Shown piece by piece: positions 10,737 to 18,484 of a stretch of 64,000 nucleotides of DNA; the first letter of the stretch is position 1; the number at the start of each line of letters is the position of its first letter. The translations under genes and the position numbers were made by a program. The DNA comes from UBA6623 sp965226435 (lineage in GTDB: Bacteria; Acidobacteriota; Terriglobia; Bryobacterales; UBA6623). The stretch covers positions 558,001 to 622,000 of the forward strand of contig CBDDCY010000011.1 of the NCBI GenBank assembly GCA_965226435.1, in the 5' to 3' direction. A model generated the notes under the pieces. That model was not told the origin of the DNA and made no database searches. It was given only the letters and a program-made list of their open reading frames with translations.

Positions 10737-11678
10737 TCAAACCGAGAAGCGGCGCTTGCGCGCTTCGTCGAGCGCTACGGCGACGATGATGACCGAGCCG
10801 ATGATCGCCTGCTGTAGGTAAGGGTTGATTCCCAGCAGATCGCTGCCGTTGGCGAGCAGCCCCATGATGAACGCTCCGATCAGCGTGCCGACCACGCTGC
10901 CCTCGCCCCCGGTCAAACTGCCGCCGCCGATGACGACCGCGGCGATCACCAGCAATTCATACCCCTGGCCGGCGGTCGGCTGGCCTGTCATCAAGCGGGA
11001 GGCCTCAATCATCGAGGAAACGCCGGTCAACATTCCGGAGATGGCATAGACGGCGATCGTGTAGCCGGCCACGGGGATGCCGGCGTACACGGCCGCCTCT
11101 TTATTGCTTCCGATGGCGTAGGTGTAGCGGCCCAATTTGGTGGAGTGGAGAATCAAGTAGGTGATCACGGCGCATACGAGCAAGACGAGCAAGACGAAAG
11201 GCACGCCGAAAACCGTTCCTTCGCCCAGGAACGAAAACTCGCGCGGCAAGCCGACGACCGGCAGACCTCCCGAGATGATCAAGGTCAGCCCGCGGGCGAT
11301 TCCGAGGGTTCCAAGCGTCACGATGAAGGGCGGAATCTTGAGAGAGGTAATCAAGGAACCGTTCGCCAAGCCCCAGGCCAGCCCGCACAGCAGCCCGGCC
11401 ACGATGCCGCCCCCAACGCCCCAGCCCGAGATCATGCACATCGTTCCGATGGTTCCCGAGAAAGCCAGGATCGCGCCGACCGACAAGTCGATGCCGCCAG
11501 AAACGATGACCAAGGTCATCCCGAGCGCCATGATATTGATGACCGCGGTTTGCCGCACGACGCTCGATAGGTTGATGGCCGTCAGGAAGTACGGCGAGGC
11601 CAGCGAGAGAAACACAAACAGCGCAATCAAGCTGAAGAAGGGCAACAGCTTCTGAATCATTCCGGAACGAAATTTCAT
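10737..11678 (-). CDS. Sugar ABC transporter permease, RbsC/BPD_transp_2 family
   Basis: Inner-membrane subunit of a CUT2-type sugar importer, 313 residues with 8-10 predicted membrane helices. The family stretch TAVINIMALGMTLVIVSGGI, followed by DLSVGAILAFSG, is typical of ribose/xylose/AI-2 permeases, as is AGTHG-like loop replacement AVVIGGGSLTGGEGSV near the C-terminus. The start at 11678 (MKFRSGMIQK) overlaps the ATPase stop codon by 4 bases (ATGA), so the two are translationally coupled. An upstream in-frame extension runs through the ATPase gene and is not coding. No periplasmic sugar-binding protein lies nearby; the operon ends here. Confidence 0.88.
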   Translation of the reverse strand: MKFRSGMIQKLLPFFSLIALFVFLSLASPYFLTAINLSSVVRQTAVINIMALGMTLVIVSGGIDLSVGAILAFSGTIGTMCMISGWGVGGGIVAGLLCGLAWGLANGSLITSLKIPPFIVTLGTLGIARGLTLIISGGLPVVGLPREFSFLGEGTVFGVPFVLLVLLVCAVITYLILHSTKLGRYTYAIGSNKEAAVYAGIPVAGYTIAVYAISGMLTGVSSMIEASRLMTGQPTAGQGYELLVIAAVVIGGGSLTGGEGSVVGTLIGAFIMGLLANGSDLLGINPYLQQAIIGSVIIVAVALDEARKRRFSV

Positions 11679-13129
11679 TTCCCCACCGCCGCGTAACGCA
11701 TGATTTCCTGTTGCGTCGTGGTGCGCGGCAACTCGGTTACGATTTCGCCGTCGCGCATGACGAGAATGCGGTCGGCGACTTGCAGCAGCTCGGGCAACTC
11801 GGAGCTGACCATGACGATCGCCTTGCCGTCGCGCGCCAGTTGGTCCATTAGGGCGAAAACCTCGGCCTTGGCGCCGACGTCGATGCCGCGCGTCGGCTCG
11901 TCGAATAGCATCACGCGGGCATCGCGAAACAGCCACTTGGCGATGACGATCTTCTGTTGGTTGCCGCCGCTGAGCCGGCCGGCCGGTTGTTCAATCCCCG
12001 CCGCGCGGATATGCAAGCGCTTGAGAGAATCCTCGGCGACATCCGCCTCGGCGGCGGAGAGCACGAAGCCGATTCGGCAAACGGCGTCCATATTCGCCAG
12101 GGTCACGTTGGCGCGCAGAGGCAGCTCCAGCGCCAGGCCGGTTTTCTGGCGGTCCTCGGTGATTAACGCAATACCGGCTTGGACGGCGTCGGCCGGCGAG
12201 CGGATTTCGACCGTTCGGCCCTCGACCGAGATCGAGCCTTGCTCGGCGGGCGTAATGCCGAAAAGCGTTTGACACAGCTCGGTGCGGCCCGCGCCCATCA
12301 GGCCGGCGATGCCCACGATCTCGCCGGCATGAACCGTGAAGCTCGAACCCGGCAGATCGACGCGCAACATCTCGGGGCCGGGGTCGAGAGACTCGCGTTC
12401 ATAGATGCGCGACACTTCTCGGCCGACCATGTGATGAACGATCTGCTCGGTGGTCAGCTCCGAGAAGTTACCGCTATGGACCGTTTCTCCGTCGCGCAGG
12501 ATCGTGATGCGGTCAGAAACTTCCCGCAGCTCGTCGAGCCGGTGGGTAATGTAGATGATGCCGATGCCGCGGCCGCGCAAGTCGTTGACAATGCGAAAGA
12601 CCTCGGCGGCTTCCGTCTCCGACAACGACGATGTCGGTTCATCGAAAATCAGCAGGCTCGATGCACTGTGCAGCGCGCGGCAGATCTCGATCAATTGCTT
12701 TTGCGCCGGGCTCAACTCTTCGACCGACTGCCGGGCATCGAGTGGGAAGTGATGTTCCTCGATCAAGGCGGCCGTTTCGCGCTCCATGCGGCGCTGATCG
12801 ATGAGCGGTCCTTTGACGGCCTCGCGGCCCAGGAAGATGTTTTCGGCAACGGTCAGATGCGGAGCCAGCAGCGACTCCTGGTGAACCATCGAAATCCCGA
12901 TCTGGTGGGCGTCGGCCGGCCGGCTCAGATCGACTTGCTCGCCTCGCCAGCGCATGACGCCGCCGTCGGGTTCGAGCATCCCGGCGACGATTTTCATCAA
13001 GGTCGACTTGCCCGCGCCGTTTTCACCGACCAAGGCATGGACCTCGCCCGCATCGACTTGCATGTTGCCATGCTTGAGCGCGGGAACGCCGCCGAAGTTC
13101 TTTTGAATGTCGTCGAGAGCGAGCAGCAT
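11675..13129 (-). CDS. Sugar ABC transporter ATP-binding protein, RbsA family
   Basis: A 484-residue protein with two fused nucleotide-binding domains, as in RbsA/MglA/XylG. Domain 1: Walker A GENGAGKST, ABC signature region VEELSPAQKQ, Walker B LLIFDEPTSSLS. Domain 2: degenerate Walker A GLMGAGRTEL, signature LSGGNQQK, Walker B VMLFDEPTRGID. The degenerate second site is normal for this family. The start is set at the ATG at 13129 (MLLALDDIQKNF), which puts the first strand at the usual distance; the frame continues upstream only to a TTG in sequence of no coding character. It is coupled to the permease; the missing partner is a periplasmic substrate-binding protein, so the sugar cannot be predicted. 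Confidence 0.9.
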   Translation of the reverse strand: MLLALDDIQKNFGGVPALKHGNMQVDAGEVHALVGENGAGKSTLMKIVAGMLEPDGGVMRWRGEQVDLSRPADAHQIGISMVHQESLLAPHLTVAENIFLGREAVKGPLIDQRRMERETAALIEEHHFPLDARQSVEELSPAQKQLIEICRALHSASSLLIFDEPTSSLSETEAAEVFRIVNDLRGRGIGIIYITHRLDELREVSDRITILRDGETVHSGNFSELTTEQIVHHMVGREVSRIYERESLDPGPEMLRVDLPGSSFTVHAGEIVGIAGLMGAGRTELCQTLFGITPAEQGSISVEGRTVEIRSPADAVQAGIALITEDRQKTGLALELPLRANVTLANMDAVCRIGFVLSAAEADVAEDSLKRLHIRAAGIEQPAGRLSGGNQQKIVIAKWLFRDARVMLFDEPTRGIDVGAKAEVFALMDQLARDGKAIVMVSSELPELLQVADRILVMRDGEIVTELPRTTTQQEIMRYAAVGK

Positions 13130-13242
13130 TGTTAGCGCGCCCGCGGCCTTGAGGGCCGTAGGCAACGGGCCGGTGGGCGAAGTAATTGATTTTACACTTG
13201 CCCGCGGCTCCGTGGTTGCGTTTGTTGGGATTTCGGGCCGCG

Positions 13243-14466
13243 TTACTCCGGCGGACCCTGTTCGAAAATCTCATCCAGCGCGGCGACGAGCTGATCGATG
13301 TGCTCTTGCTCGATGATGTAGGGCGGCAGGAAGCGCAAGACCGTATCAGCGGTGCAATTGATGAGAAAGCCGCGCTCTTGGCACTGTCCCACGACCGCCT
13401 TGCCGGGGACGGTGAGATTGACCCCGCACATCAACCCGCGACCGCGCAGGCCCTCGACGAAATCGTATTTGTCGATCAGGCCGGTGAGGCGCTCGGCGAA
13501 GTAGTCGCCTTTTTCGCGCACCTCGGGCAGCAGCTCGTCCAGCAGATCCATGAACTCGATCGCAACCCGGCAGGCCAGTGCGTTCCCCCCGAACGTACTG
13601 CCGTGCGTACCTGGCGTAATGACGCCCGCGGCGCGCTCGTTGGCGATAATCGCGCCCAAAGGCAGCCCGGCGGCGAGCGGCTTGGCCGTCACAACGACAT
13701 CGGGCTGAATCGGCTCTTGGTCGCCTTCATTCCACCATTCGAAAGCAAAGTGCTTGCCGGTGCGGCCGAGCCCGGATTGGATTTCATCGAACATCAACAG
13801 CGCGTCATGCTTTTGGGCCAGCTCGGCCGCGCGGGCCGCGAACTCGCGCTCGATGGTCACGATTCCGCCTTCGCCCAGGATCGGCTCGAAGAAGATGCCG
13901 GCCGTGCGGTCGGAAACCGCGGCTTCCAGCGCGGCAATGTCGTTGGGGTCGACGAACGTCACGCCGGGAATCAACGGCTCCACCGCGGCCCGATGCTTCG
14001 ATTGGCCGGTGACCGAGACAGCTCCCAGGGTCCGGCCTCCGAACGACCCGTTCAGGGCAACGATTTCATATTTTTCGGGATCAAGTTTGTGGCCGTACGC
14101 CTTGGCGATCTTGACCGCGCCTTCGACGCTCTCGGCGCCGCTGTTGGTGAAAAACACGCGCTGCAAACCCGAGGCTTCGGCAAGCCGCGCGGCCAAGGGC
14201 GCTTGATATCGGTGCGCATAGAGATTCGAACAATGCAGCAACGCCTCGATCTGCTCCCGCAACGCAGCCAGCACACGCGGGTGGGCATGGCCCAACGCAT
14301 TGACGCCGATGCCCGACATGAAGTCCAAATAGCGTCGGCCGTCGGCGGCATGGAGGTAGCAGCCCTCGCCGCGCTCGATCACCAAATTGGGGCCGTAACT
14401 TTGGATCAGGTGCTGCTTGCCGAGAGCCAGAGTATCGCCGCCGGAGCCTTCTTTTTCGGTGTGCAT
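13243..14466 (-). CDS. argD: Class III aminotransferase, acetylornithine aminotransferase-like
   Basis: PLP-dependent fold-type I aminotransferase of 407 residues. Motifs: GRRYLDFMSGIGVNALGHAH near the N-terminus, VFFTNSGAESVEGAVKIAK at the phosphate-binding region, LMFDEIQSGLGRTGK carrying the PLP-ring Asp, and VTAKPLAAGLPLGAI with the Schiff-base Lys. Acetylornithine or 4-aminobutyrate aminotransferase are both possible; AK-P-LAAGLP instead of the more usual AKALGGG does not decide it. It lies about 110 bases upstream of, and on the same strand as, the sugar ABC genes; whether they share a transcript is unclear. No other arginine genes are in the window. Confidence 0.8.
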   Translation of the reverse strand: MHTEKEGSGGDTLALGKQHLIQSYGPNLVIERGEGCYLHAADGRRYLDFMSGIGVNALGHAHPRVLAALREQIEALLHCSNLYAHRYQAPLAARLAEASGLQRVFFTNSGAESVEGAVKIAKAYGHKLDPEKYEIVALNGSFGGRTLGAVSVTGQSKHRAAVEPLIPGVTFVDPNDIAALEAAVSDRTAGIFFEPILGEGGIVTIEREFAARAAELAQKHDALLMFDEIQSGLGRTGKHFAFEWWNEGDQEPIQPDVVVTAKPLAAGLPLGAIIANERAAGVITPGTHGSTFGGNALACRVAIEFMDLLDELLPEVREKGDYFAERLTGLIDKYDFVEGLRGRGLMCGVNLTVPGKAVVGQCQERGFLINCTADTVLRFLPPYIIEQEHIDQLVAALDEIFEQGPPE

Positions 14467-14696
14467 ATCGGATTCAGCCTACCAGGAATCGCCCTGTCGG
14501 GTTGATGAAGTCGGCGGCTGTCGGGGAGGGCGTTGGGGGCGGGGTGTTTGGGGTTTTGGGGCGGCGGCCGGCGGGTCTCTTGAGCGGTTCCGCCTCGGCT
14601 CTACTGAATCGATTTTCGTGCGTGGCTCTGCCGTCACCTCGGTCGGCGTCGTATGATTGGTAGATTCTCGAAGCCGTCGGGTTGCAGGAGTTTGCC

Positions 14697-14900
14697 ATGC
14701 CGGAGAAGATCGAACGAGACCGAAAGTTGGGTGAAGAGTTGCGCCGCGTGATTGAAGACTACGAGTCGGAGACGGGGCGCGAAGTCCACGCGGTCAACGT
14801 GCAGCGCGAACCGGTAACGGCGATTGGCAAACCGACGAATCGTAGTCGCGTGTTCGCGGTTTTCGCGGTCGTCAAGAAACCCGCGGGGTCAGCAGGCTAG
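14697..14900 (+). CDS. Small conserved-looking protein, unknown function
   Basis: A 67-residue protein, MPEKIERDRKLGEELRRVIE and onward, with no signal peptide or membrane segment; the first 30 residues are highly charged and helical, the second half looks like beta strands (SRVFAVFAVVKK). The start is supported by CAGGAG 8 bases before the ATG. Its stop overlaps the stop end of the convergent FecR-like gene by 4 bases. No family was recognised, but the ribosome site and codon use make it a likely real gene. Confidence 0.6.
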   Translation: MPEKIERDRKLGEELRRVIEDYESETGREVHAVNVQREPVTAIGKPTNRSRVFAVFAVVKKPAGSAG

Positions 14901-15634
14901 CGCCGAGCCCCGCGCGGGACTCCCCGCCCATAGGAGGGGCGTGTGCCCGATTGGCCGCGACGGGCGAGGAACACCAATCCGTCGACAATGCGACGGTTTG
15001 AATAGGGCGTGATGCGACTGTGTTCGGCGATGACGCGGTCGCGTTGTCGGTTCCACTCGTCGAAGGCGTCTTTGTCCGAACGCGCGAAAATCTCCGGCGG
15101 CGCCGCGTCGCCATCGAGCACAAGGGCTTGGCGTGAACTCGCATGCAGTTCAATATCCCCGCGTACGACCGTGGCCAGACCGTTGAAAACCCGCAGCCGC
15201 GAGACTCCGCACGGTTCGGCGTCCAAGCGATAGAGACCGCGCTCGGTCAGCCGGGTTCCACTCTCGCCCGACCAAACCGTGATCGACGATTCGACCGGAC
15301 GCTCGCGCAGATCGATCATGAGCGATCCTTCGAGCAGCCGCACTTCGACTCGGTCAATGTCGTCGGAAAGCAGTTGGAATCGTGTCGCCTCGTCGGCGCG
15401 AAGGATGCCGGAAGGGGTGAGGACCAACTCCGCCCGACCGTCCAGAGTCTGTAGGATCTCCCCCGGCTTGAGGTGAGAAAAAGAGCCGGAGTTCACCGCC
15501 GGCGTGGCCCCGTCAACCCGGACTTCTCCCTCCAAGTGGTGGATCAGCCCGGCGCGGGGCGAAATGGCGATTTGAGCCTGCGCGACGGCGGTGCTACTGA
15601 GCACCGCTGCAAACAGCAGTAGGCGTCGGTCCAT
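14897..15634 (-). CDS. FecR-domain secreted protein
   Basis: A 245-residue exported protein. Signal peptide about 1-20 (LLLFAAVLSSTAVAQA). Then a FecR-like beta-helical region: HLEGEVRVDG, LKPGEILQTLDGRAELVLTP and LLEGSLMIDL resemble the FecR domain seen in many Acidobacterial and Planctomycetal exported proteins. The C-terminal 60 residues are charged (FDEWNRQRDRVIAEHS). A run of Gs followed by AGCGCGTCA precedes the ATG. There is no sigma factor or TonB receptor gene nearby, so this is probably not a classical FecIR switch. Confidence 0.7.
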   Translation of the reverse strand: MDRRLLLFAAVLSSTAVAQAQIAISPRAGLIHHLEGEVRVDGATPAVNSGSFSHLKPGEILQTLDGRAELVLTPSGILRADEATRFQLLSDDIDRVEVRLLEGSLMIDLRERPVESSITVWSGESGTRLTERGLYRLDAEPCGVSRLRVFNGLATVVRGDIELHASSRQALVLDGDAAPPEIFARSDKDAFDEWNRQRDRVIAEHSRITPYSNRRIVDGLVFLARRGQSGTRPSYGRGVPRGARR

Positions 15635-15759
15635 TGACGCGCTCCCCCCCGGAGATTCATCTTGGGATCTCCGGTTAGGATTCTACGTCCTATCACGTGG
15701 GGTTGGCAAGGGCCATTTTCGATCTCGGGACAAGCATTGACCGAATTAAGGGGATCGCC

Positions 15760-16704
15760 TCAGCGCGGAACCAGCGCCACAATACGGCACGGCGCACCCG
15801 ATCCGGCCGCGATCTTCATGGGCAACGCGAAAACCGTCGCGCCCGTCGCGGGCAGTTCGTCGAGGCGAGCGACGTTCTCAAGACACGCGATACCGGCCCC
15901 GGCAAACACCTGATGAGCGCGAAAATGGGTCGATGCGCCGCGATCGATGCTCGCCGTGTCGATTCCCACGATGGCGATCTTTCGTTCGACCAGCACGCGC
16001 GCGGCTTCTTCGGAAACGCCGGGGAAGTGTAGGTTCGAGGCGTCGCCGGGGACGTCGCTGCCCAGGTATTTCGCGGCATCGGGCCAGCGGCTCCCCCAAC
16101 CGGTGCGCACCAAGACGGCCGATGCGGCGGCGATCCGCCCGTGAACGGCCTCATGCGCCTCAATGTCGTCGACGCTCAGCAACGCGTCGGCGTCGGCGGC
16201 GCATTTGGCGGAAATGTCGATGACAACTCCCGGCCCTGTAAGCCGCTCGATAGGGATATCGCCCACCGTCGGGGCTCCTTCCGCGAAATGGATAGGGGCA
16301 TCGAGATGGGTGCCGCCGTGCTCGCTGCCCCCGAAACGATAGGAGCTGTACCAGTAGCCTTTCTCATTGACGCCCCAGGCTGTTCGCTCATGTTCGAAAC
16401 CGCCCTCGGTCGGCCAATAGAGCGTCTTTTCGTCGTAAGCGTGGGTGAGGTCGAGAAGGCGATAGTCGTCGAGGCGAAAGGGAGCGGGCTCGGGCGGCGG
16501 CGCCGAGCAACTGACGAGCAGGGCCAGGCAGAGCCCCAATAGCCCATGACGGAAGTCCGCGCAGGCAAAAATGGGGGACTGCCACACGATTTTTGCCTGT
16601 TGAACTATCGCGTCGCGAACAAAAGCGGCGGGCAAAACTCCGTGGCTGTACCCTCTTTTTCGCGTAGTGGGATTTGCTGTAGGCGGATCCATAGACATCA
16701 ACAC
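15760..16704 (-). CDS. Cyclase family protein (kynurenine formamidase-like metal hydrolase), probable lipoprotein
   Basis: Contains the cyclase/KynB motif HGGTHLDAPIHF (metal-binding His/Asp residues), preceded by LLDLTHAYDEKTLYWPTEGG. The family hydrolyses amide or lactone bonds, for example N-formylkynurenine; the substrate here is not predictable. Before the domain is a lipoprotein-like stretch LGLCLALLVSC, so the mature protein is probably membrane-anchored outside the cytosol. The start is doubtful: the frame is open back to 16704, but a palindrome at 16562-16599 lies in that part, and a TTG at 16539 would begin right at the lipoprotein signal. I believe the real start is near 16539. Confidence 0.75.
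   Translation of the reverse strand: MLMSMDPPTANPTTRKRGYSHGVLPAAFVRDAIVQQAKIVWQSPIFACADFRHGLLGLCLALLVSCSAPPPEPAPFRLDDYRLLDLTHAYDEKTLYWPTEGGFEHERTAWGVNEKGYWYSSYRFGGSEHGGTHLDAPIHFAEGAPTVGDIPIERLTGPGVVIDISAKCAADADALLSVDDIEAHEAVHGRIAAASAVLVRTGWGSRWPDAAKYLGSDVPGDASNLHFPGVSEEAARVLVERKIAIVGIDTASIDRGASTHFRAHQVFAGAGIACLENVARLDELPATGATVFALPMKIAAGSGAPCRIVALVPR
16562..16599. repeat. Short palindrome with 11-bp perfect arms
   Basis: CAGGCAAAAAT (16562-16572) is exactly complementary to ATTTTTGCCTG (16589-16599). The loop starts GGGGGACTGCC, close to the core of repeat family A (GGGGACTGTCCC), so this may be a decayed or rearranged relative. It sits across the doubtful N-terminus of the cyclase gene. Confidence 0.55.
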
Positions 16705-16739
16705 CTCTCGGTTTCGGGAACTGCTCCCACAGGTAACGA

Positions 16740-16856
16740 GCCGCCTTGAGCCGCGAAGCGGCGGCGGGAATATAGCCCCGGGTGGAGCCGAAGGCGGAAC
16801 CCTGGGTTCGGAATCAAATCGGGTTGAGCCCTGTAAGGGCGACAGGAACGCCTTCG
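16740..16856. repeat. Intergenic repeat, family C
   Basis: GC-rich repeat with GAAGCGGCGGCGGGAA, then TAGCCCCGGGTGGAGCC, GAAGGCGGAACCCTGGG and further on CTGTAAGGGCGACAGGAACG. Similar blocks lie at 23344-23435, 31115-31215 and 59113-59175. The left end of the first insertion sequence begins directly after it. Confidence 0.7.
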
Positions 16857-16963
16857 CAGCATTTTCTCATCGAAGGATGAGCCTGAAGACGGGGGTTGGG
16901 GCTTTTTGAGTAGCTGGGGCTCCTTTCTGGTTTTTTGGTTTTGATTTGGGAAGGGGAGAATCG

Positions 16964-17091
16964 TCGTCGGGGTTGTGGGAATGTGGGAATCGCGGAGCGA
17001 TTTCCAAGGGCGGTGGGAAACGAAGGGAAACCTGGTTTTGGTTTTCCTCGTTTTCCACCGCCCGCCATTTCCACAGCCCTCTTCCTGCTGT
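16964..17091 (-). repeat. Element shared by both insertion sequences, copy 1
   Basis: Lies between the left end of the insertion sequence and the transposase stop codon. On the + strand it starts with TGTGGGAATGTGGGAATCGC, continues with GCGATTTCCAAGG, two GGGAAAC-type blocks and GGTTTTCCTCGTTTTCCAC, and ends CATTTCCACAGCCCTCTTC. The outer parts can pair (GGGAATCGC with GCGATTTCC; GGAAAAC-type with GTTTTCC-type), so it could fold. The same order of blocks is found at 61093-61245 behind an unrelated transposase. Confidence 0.75.
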
Positions 17092-18336
17092 TCAGCACGG
17101 CGTGTTCGCGGACCGGAAACTGGCAAACAGCTTGTGTTTGGCTCGCTGCATCCGGCGCGCCGCCGCAGTGTCGCTTTCCGCCTGGGCAATGCGGCCCAGA
17201 GCCTCAAGCGTGTGCCCTGGCTTGAGGTAGCCGGCGGCCTCGGGCAACTGCTCGAAAGATTCCCAAGGCGTCTGGTAGTGGCGATACACCCGCTTCTGCT
17301 TGCCTTTGGCGTCGGTCTTGATCTCGGGCTGTCCGCAGGGCCGGTGGAAATTCAAATAGGGATTGAAGTGCTGTTGGTAGAAGCGCTGGATGCGCCCCGC
17401 GTGCGGCGCCGCGATGTGCGTATATCCCATGTGTTTGCGGATCACCGCGCCGTTTTTCGATTCCACCAAGCCGTTGTCATTGGAGTGCCGCGGACGCGAC
17501 TTGGTCTGTTCGATCAGCAGCTTGTTCAATAACTTCTCCACCGTGCGATTGAGGAACTCGCTGCCGTTGTCGGAATGGAAGCCGCGGATACGAAAGGGAA
17601 ACTGCTCGATCATGGCTTTCAGCAACGGCTCCAGCCAGGCTTCACTGATCGCGGCTGTGGCGCCGACCACTTGCCACTGGGTGACTTCATCCACGGCATT
17701 GATGTGGTAGACGCCCTTGACGCCATCGCGATCCCCTTGATGCACCGTATCCACTCGCAGAAAGCCGGGTCGGCCTTGCGGGTCGGGCCGGCGCCGCTCG
17801 CCGATCGACACCGCTGTGGGCCGGGTCTTGGTGAAATGCAGCCGCCGGCGGCGGTAGGCACTGCGCCGCCGCAGGCGATAGATCTGGGCCACCGAGATCC
17901 CCGCCAACCGCTCGTATTCGCGCTGCTGGTACTGCTGGTATTCCCGCTCGAGGATCTTGCGCGTGGCCGGGCCGCTGAGGGTTTCGTGGGCCTCGTCCAC
18001 CGCCGCCAGCAGTTCGACGTCGGCGGGCGTGTACTTGCGGGCAAAGCGATGCCGCCGGTAGCGGGCGGGTTGGAGTTCTCCGCCCTGCCGGTACTGCTGG
18101 ATCAGCCGCGTGATTTGCGCCCGGCTCAGTCCGGTCATCTTGACCAGATACTGCCGCAGCAGCCCTTTGTCGGCGCGGTTCTGGCGGCTGTAGCCGTGCC
18201 GGCCAAGCGTGCGCGCCACCCAAGCGTAAATCTCGGCCCGCCCTTTGCCTTTGAATCGAATCTCCTGGCTGGAGTGGAGAAACTGCCGGATCTGTTGCGG
18301 ATTCAACTTGCCGGCGTTTTGCACTTGGATAGTCAA
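17092..18336 (-). CDS. DDE (rve superfamily) transposase
   Basis: A 414-residue transposase. N-terminal helix-turn-helix (about 70-95; MTGLSRAQITRLIQQYRQGG), a second winged-helix region around 110-165, then an integrase core with the three acidic residues in FLRVDTVHQGD, FHSDNGSEFLN and a Glu in GLVESKNGAVIRK. The family is common in Acidobacteria; I cannot place it firmly in a named IS family by eye (IS481-like organisation). It appears intact. A 128-base element shared with the other insertion sequence begins right behind its stop codon. Confidence 0.88.
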   Translation of the reverse strand: MTIQVQNAGKLNPQQIRQFLHSSQEIRFKGKGRAEIYAWVARTLGRHGYSRQNRADKGLLRQYLVKMTGLSRAQITRLIQQYRQGGELQPARYRRHRFARKYTPADVELLAAVDEAHETLSGPATRKILEREYQQYQQREYERLAGISVAQIYRLRRRSAYRRRRLHFTKTRPTAVSIGERRRPDPQGRPGFLRVDTVHQGDRDGVKGVYHINAVDEVTQWQVVGATAAISEAWLEPLLKAMIEQFPFRIRGFHSDNGSEFLNRTVEKLLNKLLIEQTKSRPRHSNDNGLVESKNGAVIRKHMGYTHIAAPHAGRIQRFYQQHFNPYLNFHRPCGQPEIKTDAKGKQKRVYRHYQTPWESFEQLPEAAGYLKPGHTLEALGRIAQAESDTAAARRMQRAKHKLFASFRSANTPC

Positions 18337-18427
18337 TCCCCAGCATGCCCACTCCCCGATCCTGCAGGCTCATCTTGTGTGAGAAACAAACTCCTCGTTC
18401 AGGCTCATCTTGCATGAGACAAGACTT

Positions 18428-18484
18428 TCGCTCCCATTTTCATGGCGGTATTATGAACCGCGGATTCATGGAAACGGACTGTCC
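18428..18484. repeat. Intergenic repeat, family B, copy 1
   Basis: Contains CCCATTTTCATGGCGGTATT, ATGAACCGCGGATTCATGG and AAACGGACTGTCCCC. A second copy is at 31266-31325. It supplies the stop codon and the last six residues (GDSPFP) of the amidohydrolase gene, so the gene end has been rewritten by the repeat. Confidence 0.7.

Larger units (their letters stand above)
16861..18420 (-). mobile_element. Complete insertion sequence with an rve-type transposase
   Basis: Left end: TCTCATCGAAGGATGAGCCTG at 16866-16886 region. Right end, read inward from 18420: GTCTCATGCAAGATGAGCCT. They match except for a few central bases. A second copy of the terminal motif lies about 34 bases inside the right end (18365-18387), so that end has two tandem sites. 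The element is about 1.56 kb with one transposase gene. No target duplication could be identified with confidence by eye. Confidence 0.75.

Noticed and set aside
10444..10821. Short frames with RDRQGAV-like peptides in the 10.3-10.8 kb gap
   Set aside because: They translate family D repeats; both strands give similar peptides because the repeat is inverted.
13186..14505. 439-codon plus-strand frame opposite argD
   Set aside because: Antisense shadow; the argD frame has all aminotransferase motifs.
16814..17225. Several frames of 70-100 codons over the shared IS element
   Set aside because: Similar peptides recur at the second copy, but they come from the element in different frames with stops; no ribosome sites.
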